A DNA stretch of 64,000 bases from Panaeolus papilionaceus. Its lineage: Eukaryota > Basidiomycota > Agaricomycetes > Agaricales. The position numbers and the translations under genes are program-made. The first letter of the stretch is position 1, and every line of letters starts with the position of its first letter. The stretch is from NCBI GenBank assembly GCA_015501605.1, contig JADNRZ010000048.1:62001-126000 (forward strand). The letters run 5' to 3'. The notes under the pieces were generated by a model that saw only the letters and a program-made list of their open reading frames with translations, was not told the DNA's origin and made no database searches. Positions 31,772-43,967 of the stretch are shown here, one piece after another.

Positions 31772-34728
31772 ATGAGTGAACCATCCAGAACCATTCCTCT
31801 TGGATCTGGCAGAAAAAGAAAAGGTGCAAAGTCCAGCAAAGTTATTACCACAAGTGCACCCCAAGAACCACCACCACCACCACCACGCAATGAATACTTT
31901 TATCAAGCACCAAATGCATCAAGTATCCCAATAATGCCTGGGGCTCAGCCAGTACAGGAACCCAGCAATCTCCCAAGCGATCCTGTGAACAGTTCTCCAC
32001 CACCAGATCAAAGTACCACCACTCCTGCTACCATCCTTGATCCTGATCCAGTCAATGATGACATTCACAATTGGCATGGACTAGGTGATAGAGCACCATT
32101 TCAGAGCAAGGTACCAAATCACCTTCAAAGATACATTACTGTTTTGACCTATAACTCAACAGACTCAGAATGACTACATTGAAGAATTTATTCAACATGT
32201 CAATGAGGCCATCCCTGCATATATACACTGCGAATATCTCCAGCCTGAACACAGGGTATGCCAGGAGTGTAGAACAAGTGATACTCACAAATATGCCATT
32301 TGGCGCTGCAGAGATTGTTTTGTTCCACATGCACTCTGCCGTGGTTGCATGAGGCAACAACACCTTCACAACCCATTCCACAAAATCGAATGCTGGACAG
32401 GCAACCACTTCAGAAGGGCAGCCTTATGGGAAGTAGGAGCATATTTTGTGGTTAAACACCACAAAACAGAAGTCCACCAGAGATGTAGAGGGTTGGACAG
32501 GATGATAGCTAAGCATGAGGAACAGCAGCAGGAGGTGGATAGGAAGCAGCAGGTAGAGCTTGCAGGGCATATCTTTCCAGCTGGTAATGGCATGCATTCT
32601 TCTTGTATGGTTTGTGACTCATGCTCTCATTCAAAGATGTTGCGACAGAGACGTTTGAAGCGGCCGCTCCGGACAACGCAATGGATTCAGATTCATCGGA
32701 TTCAACTTACACACCTCCATCAACCGAATCACCTGGCAGCTCTGAGATGGATGAGGGAGAAGACTTGGGTGCTGATGATACTATGGATGTGGACATGGAC
32801 GCAGAGCCCACTTTGGCTTCAGAAGCCGATGAAGACAGGGAGTTTGACAGGAGAATGCAGGAGGCGTATCGGGCACATGGACTGAAACACTATGTGCATG
32901 CAGAGGAGTTTTTGCTTGCCCAAGCGGCCACTATTGACAAAGCAACAGATGGGTCCAAAGTTGTGATCATTGACCCTGATGTACGGCAACCTGCAACATT
33001 GAAGAGGATTGCACATACCAATGGTTACCATCGCCTCCATGTCATTGTCTGTTCATGCGACGGGGAGGGCAGTCATTTTGGAGACTATGTGGCCGCAGGT
33101 CTCATGCCTGCCAGCTTTACACGGGTGAATACACTCTTCACACTCCAACTCTTGCACTTCGCCAGGCTGGCCACTCTTGAGCTTCAGGCGTCGGTATATC
33201 AAATTCACCAACTGCTTGTGTGACAAACGCAGCCTCTCAGCTACATAATTGCAGACGATCTCTACCACCTGCTTCAGCGCATGCTTCACATCGACAGATG
33301 GTTGAAAAAGTTGAAATGGGCAGGATTTGCACATCTTACGAACAAGGACCCAACTAAACCGGCTGCAGGCGAGCTTGGAATCTTTTGTTCCACCTGTCCT
33401 CAGCCCAGTGTCAACTTGCCACCAGGTTGGGAAGAAAAGGATCCGAAGATCTATGGCCGCTCATTTGTAGCTGACGGTAATTTCAAGGCTGATCATTTGT
33501 CTTCAGCAACAAGGGCAGAGGAAACACTGCTGTACGATGGAGCCGGTATGATGCCCAAATCGGAGATTTATAAGGAACACATACGGAAGGCAACAGAGAC
33601 TCGGACAGTAAGGAAACAAAACAACCTCATCCGAACACACAATTAACTCGTTCACAGAAAGCGCCCTGTGAAAACACATTCCGTGCAATTGAAAATTCCA
33701 TGACGGCGAGCAAAGTCTGCAATATCACGGGTGTCGTTGGTATTGCATGCGCGCGCCATGGCATTTACTGCCCAAACGGCTTGGTTGACTTGTACCGTGG
33801 GGAACAACAAAAGAATGTTGATTTTGCATTCATGCAGGCGATTGTGCGCACAAATGTGGATGTTCGGCAGCGTGTGACCATGATCTATGACATCGGATGC
33901 CAGTACTCTGTCCATCTTCGATCTCGGATTGACGAGATGCTCTCTGAACATGGAATGGAGTTGCTGGAAATCGACCACGCGATAGGCATGTTCCATGTTC
34001 ACGGGCACAATGATAAATGCTATTTTAGATTTGCACCCTCATTCATACCTGGACTTGGAATGGTCGACGGGGAGATCATGAAAACGAATTGGTCGGTTCT
34101 TAACAAAGCAGCGCGGGCGCAACGAACAGCAACTCAGGTGGGGCAGCTGGAAGCAATGGACAACCACACCAGTGATCTAAACTACAAACGCACCATGAAG
34201 ATGGCTCAAACACTGGAACGCAAGTACCTTGTGGCAAGGCGGATGGTTGCAGAGCATGAAACCGTGTTCAAGGAAGTCAGCCTCCAATCACAGCAACATA
34301 CTGCAAAGTGGACGGCTGCTATCGAACAGGCTGAAGCGAAATGGCTCCAGGACCGAAGTGTCATGGATATTTATGGTGCTGACCCAAACAGGATGGGGCA
34401 AGTGCAGCCGGCTGGCAGTGATTCACATGAGACATCGAAAACCCATCTGGATCGATACATGCATTTTGCCCTAGTTGTGGAAGATACTCAGTATGTCTCG
34501 TTCATGCAGCCGGTTCTCATATATGTTCATGCATTGTGATTTCACAGATTGAAGGTCAAGATGCTTGCTCGACAGGCAGGACAGCAGCCTTCCGAGATGC
34601 AAAGTGAGGCCTGGGCACCAGGTGTGACTTGGCAAGGGGAGCCATTGGATTGTTGCAAGGCCAACCTGCAACCTCATCCAGCACCTCACCTAGTTGGACC
34701 ATGTAGTCATGGTGTTGGAAATATGTAG
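31772..34728 (+). pseudogene. KDZ-3 transposase (CxC2-type), one internal stop
   Basis: Starts MSEPSRTIPLGSGRKRKG at 31772. After a Pro-rich region and an intron (about 32110-32160) comes the cysteine cluster: HRVCQECRT, IWRCRDCFVPHALCRGCMRQ, NPFHKIECW (32250-32400). An acidic Asp/Glu/Ser segment follows (32680-32840), then VCSCDGEG, FCSTCPQPSVNLPPGW, the core blocks SFVADGNFKADH (33462), ACARHGIYCPNG, IYDIGCQYSVH (33885), FHVHGHNDKCY and GQLEAMDNHTSDLN (34142), ending at the TAG 34726-34728. The C-terminus is short compared with KDZ-1 and KDZ-2. One in-frame TGA lies at 33221-33223 within an otherwise open frame. No frameshift is needed. Confidence 0.82.
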
Positions 34729-34855
34729 CTGGCTAATCCGGCATTCGTCATCTTGAATAGTTATTAATCTGCATATTATCTCTGTAATATAAGAATGGAT
34801 ATTATTCAGTAGATTATTCATTATATGACTAGGTATTTAGGTATATAAGATGTAT
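34729..34855. other. AT-rich 3' spacer
   Basis: Short AT-rich interval between the KDZ-3 stop and a convergent gene fragment, with repeated TATTAT and TAGGTAT words. No gene. Confidence 0.4.
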
Positions 34856-35475
34856 CTACTTAGCTATGAGAAGATTATCTATCTGTTTATCATCCTCTGC
34901 GACCTGTGCTGCCAATACATGGGGAACACAGCCGCCCCAGGAAAAGACTCCATCTAAGTTGACAGAAACACAATGTGGCAGGAAAGAGGCCAGAGGGTTG
35001 GGGTCCCAGTCGAATTGGTGACCATGCAACTGAAGGCTGGGGGGGCCAATTGTCAAGCCCTGCTCCATCCTATATGACTTGAAGAGCATAGGGCATTCAA
35101 CTGTAACGCCTCCAGAAGTGTGCTTGGCTTGTGCCATTGCAGGCATGATATCCTGCACCATTCCAACAAAGGCAGAACCAACCTCCAGCCTGAGTGTCTT
35201 GTAGGAATCCAGAGCCACAGACAACTCCTCCATGTTGTGCTCTGCATCCTTTTGCAATGTCTTGTTCTCCTTCTCCAACTCAACAATCTGCACCTCGAGA
35301 TCTGCCAATGTTGCTGCAATGTGGATTAGCAGGCACATATGAAATGAATACTACTTACTGCGCTTTTTCTTCTTTTCCTCAACTTTGGATGTGCTAGCAC
35401 CCTGGTGACCTGCTTCGGCTGCTCCCTTCTGCTTCTTTGCCTCTGCTTCATCCTTCTCCTCCTCCTCCTGCTTCC
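34856..35475 (-). pseudogene. Second copy of the coiled-coil gene, 3' half
   Basis: Paralogous to 27980-28530. It keeps the acidic linker, the splice site after KKKKR, and the coiled coil LADLEVQIVELEKENKTL (35260-35310), then VTVECPMLFKSYRMEQG and FSWGGCVPH, after which similarity stops. The 5' half with the cysteine cluster is missing; instead the sequence runs without a gap into a KDZ gene fragment on the same strand. Confidence 0.75.
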
Positions 35476-36208
35476 AGCTTCAGCTGTTGGATAAACATCT
35501 GATAGAAACTCAAGAATCTGCGTGGGAGACTCTGCCTTGAAAATAGTGTCCATGCAATGACAGTACCACATGGTGCACATAATGTTTCAACACAATAAAA
35601 GCGACTGGAGCCAAAGTAGTGCTTTCTTGTATCAGCATCATCCTGTTCTTCATTATGCTGATGTTGATTTTGAGTTGTAAGCTCCCCCTGCCATGCTTCT
35701 CGTTCAGCAGGTCTCTGTAGTGCACGACATAGCCCTGACAAGTAGGTCTTGCTATGTTGAAACTGATGCTTTTTCCACAGTGATTGATGCTCAGCACAGG
35801 CACATGTTTTGGGAACAACATTGTATTCACAGTTGATAACACAGCATTTATTTCCCCACTCATCACAATGAGTTGTACAAAATGATTCTCCATGATGGTT
35901 TGCAAGAGGACTTGTACAGCCAGGAATAGCACAGTGGGTTGGGCCTGTAACAATGCCATCTACCACAACCATGCGCACTGGATTGTAATCTGATGATTCA
36001 GGGTTATCAACAGTGACTGTTGCATTGGCTCCAACTGTTGCCTCTACAACATCATGCTCATTACCAGCATGCACAGGAAGCACATCAGCAGTACTTTTGT
36101 ATGGATGAGTGCACTGGGAACATGAATGTGTCTTGGCAGGTTTGATCTTTCCTCTATCTCCAAGAATTCTGAAGGCATTCTCTGTCACAGATTCAATTGG
36201 AAGGTTAT
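35476..36208 (-). pseudogene. KDZ-5 fragment with CxC5/CxC6-like cysteine clusters
   Basis: Minus-strand fragment with THSCSQCTHPY, then CAIPGCTSPL, FCTTHCDEWGNKCCVINCEY and KTCACAEHQSLWKKH, which matches the order of the CxC6-like cluster linked to KDZ transposases, then FYCVETLCAPCGTVIAW and ESPTQILEFLSDVYP. In the family the KDZ catalytic core follows directly; here it is replaced by the coiled-coil gene copy. A one-base shift lies near 35545 (between TLF and AESPTQ). The 5' end is cut by the LTR at 36209. Confidence 0.75.
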
Positions 36209-36612
36209 TGTAAGGGCACCTCAGACACACACAAGTCCTGGGGGAGATCCAAAGATATATATCAGCTTTATGTAAATACAGGAAGTAGGCTCACCTGGGG
36301 GAGATCCAAAGAGAAAGAGGTAAAGGATCAAACCCAGGTGAAACAGCTATTTAAGTGATGAGCTGGCATTGGCATCAGCCTTGATGCCAAACAATGCCTT
36401 TGGACACAAACAAAGGGAAACACAAAGGAATGACTATGTAACAGTGGCAACACTAAATAATGAATGAATGGCAACTAAAGGAGAGTGTAATATAATATCT
36501 ATGAGTCCATGATATGTCCAGATAATAAGATAGAGCAAAGGAAATGGAGAAAGGAGAGATGGAGAGGCAGTAATAAGGAAAGGAATAGGAGGTAGCAGGA
36601 GATCCCCTGACA
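36209..36612 (-). repeat. Gypsy 3' LTR
   Basis: 404 bp, on minus starting TGTCAGGGGATC and ending GCCCTTACA, thus with TG...CA ends. Its near-identical partner in the opposite orientation is the solo LTR at 40320-40724. A purine tract (AGAGGGGGGG on minus, about 36616-36626) lies just inside, as expected for the plus-strand primer of a retrotransposon. Confidence 0.85.
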
Positions 36613-38491
36613 TTACCCCCCCTCTAGGATTGCTTCGCCCTCAAAGCATGAAGTCCAGTCTGTTTATAAGGAATGTGAGCATATGTGGTCCTGATAACCT
36701 TTGGAGCCTTAGAATTCTCTGCATAGAAGTCCCTGATGAGGTCAGGAGCATGGACATCGCCAGCTGGTTCCCAAGAATTCCAACCAGCATTGTATCCTTC
36801 CCATTTGATCAGGTCTCGAAGTTTGCCTCTGATGAACTTGCTGTTCAAAATCTTCTCCACAACAAGCTCTTCAACATTGTCAACAAGCACAGGAGGTGGG
36901 GGTAGCTTGGCTCTTCAACCAGAGATAGGATCAAAAGGAGCAGGAGTGAGTCTGACAACACAGAAGACTGGATGGATGTGGGAGAGGGATTTAGGAAGCT
37001 GAAGACAGTAGGCATCCTTTCCAACACTAGAAATGACTGGGTAAGGACCAACTTGCTTGTGGGAGAGCTTCTTGGATGGCCGAGTGGTTTGGATGTCTGA
37101 GGCATCAAGGTAGACACAATCTCCAGGCTTGATCTCAGGAGCCTTGGTGTGACGCCAGTTGTAGTACCTAGCCATGTCCTCCTTAGCAGCTGCTAAGGCA
37201 GCACGTGCTTCCTCAAGAGCAGTCTTCATCCTATCAGTGAACTCATTCACAGTCTCCATCTGGGAGGGAGGAAGAGGTTCAAAGCCCATGCGAGGATGCT
37301 GACCAAAGTCTAGAAGGAAGGGAGTCTGCTGGGTGGAGGAGTGGACATGGTTGTTGTAGGCAAACTCAGCCATGGAAAGGATGTCATACCAGTTGTCCTG
37401 TTGCTCAGAGATGTAGAGCCTGAGGTATTGTTCCAACTCCTGGTTGACACGCTCAGTCTGCCCATCAGTTTGAGGGTGATAGGCAGTGCTACGAGCTGGC
37501 TCAATCCCAAGCAGCCTGTAGAGTTCAGTAGTGAACTCTGCAATAAACTGTGGACCACAATCAGAGACTACCTTGGATGGAAGGCCATGGAGTTTCCAGA
37601 TATGGTCACGATACATGCGGGCAGTGCCTAGGGCAGAGACAGTGGTAGTGGTAGCAGTGAAGTGGGCGCATTTGGAAAGGGAGTCAACAACAACCATGAT
37701 GGCATCATAACCATTGGACTCAGGAAGCTCGACAATGAAGTCCACACTGATATGGTCCCAACGGCAGTCAGGAACAGCAAGTGGCTCAAGCTCTCCAAGG
37801 GGTCGCTACCTGATGGTCTTGGTCCTAAGACACATGTCACAGGTGCTGGTGTAGAGTCCAATGAACTTAGACATGTGAGGCCACCAGTAGTTCCTAGACA
37901 CAAGCTCCAAGGTCTTCCAACGTCCAGGGTGTCCAGCAAGAGTGGAGTCATGACAGAGAGCCACAATGTGACGACGAAGATCACCACCTGGTGGAACATA
38001 GAGCTTTCCACAGAAGTAGATAAGACCATCAGCTTCATCCCACTCTGAGGAGCGAACTGAGATCCAGTCTTTCTGAGTGCCTTGACTGCCTTGGCCACAG
38101 TGTCCTCAAGATCAGAGGCCTCCTTGGAATGTCGACGGATCTCTTGAACCAGAGAGCGTTCCTGTCCAACAAATTCCAGACCTTCTAGTGCACGAATTGC
38201 AAACATCCCTGGGGTGAGGAGAGTGATGTTCTGATTGTCATGTTCACTAGAACCATGGTCAGACCGATGTGAGAGGGCATCTGCTTTTCCCATAGTAGCT
38301 CCTGCCTTGTGCTGCATGACGAAGTCAAAGCGTGCCAGAGTGAGAGACCAGTGATGTGCGCGCAACGTCTTCAAGTGCGGAAAACAAACACACTCGATGA
38401 CTGGAGTGAGGTCAACATTGCTGAGGGCACTCTGAGGGTGCGGGTTGGTGTTTCTGTAGGTAACTAGGCCTTCGTAGTGATGAAATGACAC
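36613..38491 (-). pseudogene. Ty3/gypsy pol fragment with chromodomain (chromovirus)
   Basis: Reading on minus: the end of the RNase H region (FVMQHKAGATMGKADALSHR, 38290), an integrase zinc-binding-like part (HDSTLAGHPGRWKTLELVSRN), the integrase core (DFIVELPESNGYDAIMVVVD with the first Asp, PSKVVSDCGPQF with the second, HPQTDGQTERVNQELEQYL with Glu), a GPY-type segment, and a C-terminal chromodomain (VEKILNSKFIRGK, DLIKWEGYNAGWNSWEP) that would direct insertion to heterochromatin. Gag, protease and reverse transcriptase are missing. Breaks: a TAG at about 37806, a frameshift near 38055 and a TGA at 36915-36917, between the integrase and the chromodomain. Confidence 0.9.
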
Positions 38492-39970
38492 GATATTCGA
38501 AGCAAACTACGCTTCCTGAGACTGAAATCTAAAACTGAGAGACGAAGGTTCAAATGTGGGCCAAAAGTAAGCTGCTTGAATTTACAAAGCCTGCTGAATT
38601 AAGTACAAAATTGAAATGAACTAAACTACCGACTACAGGGGGTTCGAAACGAAACAAGAAAGCACCAAAGTGCATAAGAAAGGGTTCTAAACAAAGGGAA
38701 TGACTTGAAATGGGTGAAAAGAGGGGGTGAAGTGAGGGGAGAGGGAAGTTGAACGACGAAAAGAGGCTAAAGGTTGAATTAAATGATGAAATAAATGGGA
38801 TTTTAAAGTCCATTTGCATTGTGGGATGTGCTGTTGCAAGGTGCGGCGTCAGTTTGTTCCATTTTATGTTGTGGCGGCTGATAGGGATGATACAGAGCGA
38901 CGTTCTTAGTGATAAGAGCGCGCCTTGGGTGGGGAATAAACCGTGGGTAAGCGTTGAGGCTGTGGAACGCACGTGCGTGCGTGTTGGTAAAATCCGAAAA
39001 TGAAGCGATTACGGGTGTAGGTGAGCGCGCTGCTCATCATATCCTCCTGACTGAAATTCTGACTGTCCGCAGTCAGTCGTTCTCGAGGTCGAGTGGTAGT
39101 TGCGGAATGGTGAAGTGGTGATGAGCAATGACAAGGATGGAAAATAATAGAGCGCTTGTGGTGGTGAATGTGCAAACCAGATGGCAGACGTGTTGAGTCG
39201 GTTACCGAAATTGGCATAGATGACGCAATACCAATGAAAGAAATAAAAGAAAAATGAGTGAATGAAAGAGTAAAATGTGCGAAATGTGCTGGGTGAGCAT
39301 CAAGGAATAGTAAATGAGTGTATATAACAATGAATTTGTGACGGGCGGTGATTCTTTAGTTGGAGCAGGCACCCTGTGCTACGATGACCAGGGCTGCTTG
39401 GTGAGGATACTACCAATAGGTGAACATCGTAAATTTTTTCATTGGCTGATTATCAATAAGTTGTGACGCAGGGTGCTGTGCAAAAGAACAAACTCAGCGC
39501 CTGTTGGAAAACCTACTTACATCCCATCAGGCTTAGACAGGTGGCCGGTTAGCACATCATCATGTGTATTAGACATCAATACAAAATTCTTGTTGGCAGG
39601 CAGTTCCAGGAAACATTGTTGGCAAAGCAAGCCGGGGTCATCATGCAGTTGGTGGAGATGGTTAGTGAGGGTGGCAATGTTGAGCAAGCGGAAGCAGTAA
39701 TCAACAGTTCAAATAACACACTCCCCACTAAGTGTGCAATTCAACAACCAAGGAGGTTGTAATGGGAGAGCAGGTGGTTGGACCGGCCGGTCATTGTACA
39801 ATCTTCGTGATGAAATGCATTAACGCATTTCATGTATATTAGACAAATACAAAATTCTACAAGTTACTGCTTTTAGCACTGCTGGGAAGTTTCCAATCTG
39901 ATTTGGAATTGCCACATTCTACAACACCATCAGAGGCACTTTTCAATCTTGTCCCTAAAGTGTCATCACC
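38492..39970. other. Unassigned region upstream of the gypsy fragment
   Basis: No convincing gene. Two related strings, GTGTATTAGACATCAATACAAAATTCT (39561-39590) and the version near 39833-39858, suggest a decayed direct repeat about 270 bp apart. Also two TGTGACG words (39337, 39466) that resemble the ends of the LTR at 42179-42982. Probably old retrotransposon debris. Confidence 0.35.
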
Positions 39971-40319
39971 ATGTCTGCGCCTGCAGTGCAAGAGCATCCC
40001 ACCTTGATCCCCTTCCTCGACCAGGCTCCTCTGACAGAGGACAATGCATTCTTGCGACAATCTCCTTTCTATACCATGTTCATTCACAAGGGGAATAACA
40101 GGATGCTTGATCAGTTCAAGAGCGATGGGTCTTTGGAGGACAATTTCAAGGTCCAAAACATTGTTTTGTATGGTGGATTCCGCTTAACAGAGATTCTGAG
40201 TGCTGGCATGCGTTATGCCAGGGTTGATGACGTGCAGGAGAGTATGAGGCGACTCACCTGGATTCAAGTGGGGTTGCAACATGAACTGGTCAGTCTCTGG
40301 AGTAATGAAGGAAAGTGAG
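39971..40319 (+). CDS. Hypothetical protein, 5' part, cut by solo LTR
   Basis: Open frame from ATG 39971 (MSAPAVQEHPTLIPFLDQ) with a plausible compact helical sequence (NNRMLDQFKSDGSLEDNFK, GGFRLTEILSAGMRYARV). It runs without a stop for 115 codons and ends where the solo LTR starts. The other half of the gene is not present between the LTR and the copia fragment. Family not recognised. Confidence 0.4.
40315..40319. repeat. Target duplication GTGAG (left)
   Basis: Five bases GTGAG directly before the solo LTR, repeated at 40725-40729 directly after it. Confidence 0.85.
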
Positions 40320-40724
40320 TGTCAGGGGATCTCCTGCTACCTCCTATTCCTTTCCTTATTATCGTCTCTCTGTCTCTCCTTTCTCTATTTCCTTTGCTCT
40401 ATCTCATTATCTGGACATATCATGGACTCATAGATATTATATTACACTCTCCTTTAGTTGCCATTCATTCATTATTTAGTTGTTGCCACTGTTACATAGT
40501 CATTCCTTTGTGTTTCCCTTTGTTTATTCCCAAAGGCATTGTTTGGCATCAAGGCTGATGCCAATGCCAGCTCATCACTTAAATAGCTGTTTCACCTGGG
40601 TTTGATCCTTTACCTCTTTCTCTTTGGATCTCCCCCAGGTGAGCCTACTTCCTGTATTTATGTAGAGCTGATATATAGCTTTGGATCTCCCCCAGGACTT
40701 GTGTGTGTCTGAGGTGCCCTTACA
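40320..40724 (+). mobile_element. Solo gypsy LTR
   Basis: 405 bp, TGTCAGGGG...GCCCTTACA, flanked on both sides by GTGAG. It is the inverted relative of the LTR at 36209-36612. The intact target duplication shows a full insertion followed by LTR-LTR recombination. Confidence 0.9.
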
Positions 40725-40744
40725 GTGAGTCATTCAATGACTCA

Positions 40745-40877
40745 TGTTGACTGAGAGTTCCAGAGTACATGCAGTATGCAGTACATGCAGTATGAATTCA
40801 GGAATGTATCTAAGATGTATCTAAGATTGTAGATCTATCTAAGATGAGACATCCAAGATGAGATCTAAATCTCAACA
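40745..40877 (-). repeat. Copia 3' LTR (short)
   Basis: On minus TGTTGAGATTTAG...CAGTCAACA, about 133 bp, next to a purine tract AAGGGGGAG (40878-40887) that precedes it. It starts 20 bp after the solo gypsy LTR. Confidence 0.75.
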
Positions 40878-40918
40878 CTCCCCCTTGCTGAGTACAGTGG
40901 CTTTAGCGTGCTTAGCGC

Positions 40919-41785
40919 TTAAGCTTTCTGTGGATAGAAGACTAATCCAAGTGTCCCCAAGAACTTGGAGAACTTGACATGATCAAGAGCCTTTGTGAAC
41001 ATGTCTGCAGGATTCTCAGCACCATCAATGAAGAGAGCATCGATCTTATTGTCTTCAATACACCAACAGATGTAGTGATATTGAATATTGATGTGCTTGG
41101 TGTGACGTTCCTGTACAGGATTAGAGGCAATGAAAATCAAGCCTTGATTGTCTCCACAGACAGGGGTATTCCATTTGGTATAACCAATTTCAGAAAGGAG
41201 TGATTGCAGCCACATAACCTGGCAGGCGCAATCTGACAAGGCCATATACTCTGCTTCAGTTGAAGAGAGAGCAACTGTTTTCTGGGCTTGAGAAACCCAA
41301 CAGATAATACAGCTTGCCAATTTCATAAAATATCCAGTCTGAGAACAGTGCTTGATGGTATCAGCAGTCCAGTCAGAATCGTTGTAGGCAATGAGTCCAA
41401 TCTTTGGATCTCCCTTGTACACCAGAGCATAGTTGGATGTGTGAACTAAATAGCAGCAGATACTCTTAGCATGACAAAGGTGATCCTCAGAAGAATTAGC
41501 AGAAAACTGTGACAGCTTGATGACAGCATAGGCGATATCTGGTCGTGTGCCAATCATCAGGTACAACAGTGATCCAATCACCATCTGGAATTCCCAACAA
41601 AGTTTGAGAGTGGAGGTACCTGGGTTAGGTAGAGACTGGTAGCCCTTGGGAAGAGGAATCTTGGTAGGATTAGCGTTAAGCATGCCAAAGCACTGCAACA
41701 CTTTTTCAAGGTACATTGCTTGGTCAAGCATGATGTTGCCATGCATACACCTAATACACATACCTAAGAACTCCTTAGCTTCATG
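40919..41785 (-). pseudogene. Ty1/copia pol 3' fragment (RT end and RNase H)
   Basis: On minus: GSLLYLMIGTRPDIAYAV and LSQFSANSSEDH from the end of the reverse transcriptase, then the copia-type RNase H with YNDSDWTADT, VALSSTEAEYMALSDCA (catalytic Glu) and HTKHINIQYHYI, NPADMFTKAL. It ends at the expected C-terminus near the purine tract and LTR. The upstream gag, integrase and most of the RT are absent; similarity stops at about 41785. No stop codon within the fragment. Confidence 0.9.
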
Positions 41786-42178
41786 GGCTTTTCAAGTGAC
41801 CCATGTAAAAAAACATTTTTTAAGGATCAATGGGGATCATATGTGGGAGGCTGCGTTCAAAATTTCAGCCCAATCGGAGCAGAATTGAGCGCGCTATTTG
41901 CAATTTATATTATGTTTTCGATTTATTTTGATTTATCACTGGTCCTGAGAGTGTGTTTCCTTAATTGCTCGCCAACCACTGATCCCCCCACCCCGAAAAT
42001 ACCCATTCCGGGATCCTGATTTTTTTCTCTACGCCCCCATACCCTTATCATATCTATCTGACAACATTTGCCCAACCCCCACCCAGCAATGGTGGAAGGA
42101 ATGAATGAACAAAAAATAAATAAATGAACAAACATAATGTTACCATTGATACGATTGCTCTAAATCCACCCACAAAAG
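41786..42178. other. Spacer, no gene recognised
   Basis: Low-information sequence between the broken copia end and a possible LTR. No open frame with motifs. Confidence 0.35.
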
Positions 42179-42982
42179 TGTGGCGAGAACACTAAGTTCG
42201 AGTCACACGAGTATCAAGTAGAATAGAAACAATTGTATTAAGTTCTGGGGAAAATGAAATACAAACGAGCGTTGGACTACAATAGAAATGAGTGAAATAA
42301 TGTGAAATAATTCCAAATGGACGCTAAACGTTGCACCCGACTTCCAGTTGGTATTTCTGAGTTTAATAGAGCACGGCGCGCGCTCTGACTTCTGACTTCC
42401 AAATTAGGACTTCTTATATCAAAACTAACTTCAAAATCGCGCACTCCGCACGAAAGCTTCTATTACTTCTATCCTATGTGTCTGCAACGTGCAAACGGCT
42501 TCTGATTACCTTCTGCTTCTTCTGTTTCTTCGATGCCCTTTCTCGCCTCAACCCTCCCTCCTTATATACCTTGTCGCTCCCTCTCCCTTGTGACCCTCGG
42601 ATTAACCTCGGTAGGTCGTGTTCCACCTGTTTCCCTCATTTTCTTCTTGTCCCTTCATCGCTTACCAGTTGCTCCACACAAGCTTATTCAGCTCTTTCTC
42701 GGCGTCACTATTTCATTGGGCGTTCCCTCGTAGCTTGGTAAGCTTTCGTCTCAGCTTCATTGGACCCCTACAAAGGTGGGTGGGGCTTTTAGTCAGCTTC
42801 CTGCTGGGCTGATGTCACTTGTAGGTCCAGGTAAGTCTCGTCGCGTTGTCATTTCTTTATTTAGTATTCTCAATGAGGTGTTACTCCATGCACGAGTGCC
42901 TCCCCGTTGCTAGGTGTCGGTCCACATCGTCACCAGTCTGAAGCGGAGGTGGGCGTGTGAAAGCGACGCCTGCTCCGTCACA
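42179..42982 (-). repeat. Possible LTR (about 804 bp)
   Basis: On minus the segment runs from TGTGACGGAGCAGGCG to GTTCTCGCCACA, giving TG...CA ends, and it is gene-free and pyrimidine-rich. There is no target duplication and no partner copy in the window, so this is only a suggestion. Confidence 0.35.
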
Positions 42983-43156
42983 TTCCCACCCGATGCTTCT
43001 GTGCCTCCGGATTATTAGACGCGCGACCTTAGTGTAGGTATTTTACTTTTGTTTCACACCCGACAACGAGTCGCGACTCGTATCTTGAATAATACTATTT
43101 TATTTTAATTTTTAAATCGCGCGAATTCAGGCCTGGGTACCCGCAAGGGTCATCAC

Positions 43157-43967
43157 CATGTTCTTGATATGGCTGTGTTTATGATTTCAGGGTTGCCACT
43201 GGCTGTGACACCCAGCAACCCTGAATGATCATCAATTTGATCCCTAAAAATGATTTCATATATCAAGAGTAGTGGCCACTTTACTGCAAGTATGCTATCA
43301 ACAGACCATCAGTGCCTGCTATGTGGTCTCAAATCGACTACAGTGCTTGCCTAAAGGATAAACCACCACCCACCAAATGACACCTGTTGCAACAGACTTT
43401 ATGCCCTTTGTCAGCATGTAATCCACATCAAATCAGCAGCCGCTCTGCAACACTGGTCTGCAAACCACTAATATCCATAGCACATGCAACTGATTGTACA
43501 GCTGCTGTCACACATGATGCTAATGTGGGACTTGAACATGAATTCATACAGCAGCTGCACCAAAGTCTATACTCAAGTACCCCAATGTAAGACACAAAAC
43601 TCTACCTATCATGTGACCTGCACATCTATCACCCCCCAGCTGGTGGCTGCATTGGTTGCATATGCACCTGCTTCCCTTCCAACTTGCAGCTGCTTCACAT
43701 CCCCTGCCTTGCACCTGTACTCTATCCCAAATACCATCCACACTGGACTATCTGCACCATCCTCAACCACAACCTAATGATCCCAACCTCCAACACCTGT
43801 TTTCTCCTGCATTCATCAGTACCTGCCCTCTTACCTACCCATACTAATGCCCTTACTTACTGCTATTAATCCTATACAATACCTGCTAATGTCATCTATT
43901 TAATCCATTAGATATCCATGGATTCCACCAGCTCAACTCAGTTCTTATACCATAGCTTACCTATGTG
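43157..43967 (+). repeat. Dispersed repeat, copy B
   Basis: Inverted, shorter relative of 25391-26575. It lacks the expanded G-rich tract; in its place is a short C-rich stretch. The surrounding open frames are by-products. Confidence 0.75.

Noticed and set aside
40315..40729. Right-hand gypsy LTR as 5' LTR of the element at 36209.
   Set aside because: It has the opposite orientation and its own GTGAG target duplication on both sides, so it is a separate solo LTR.
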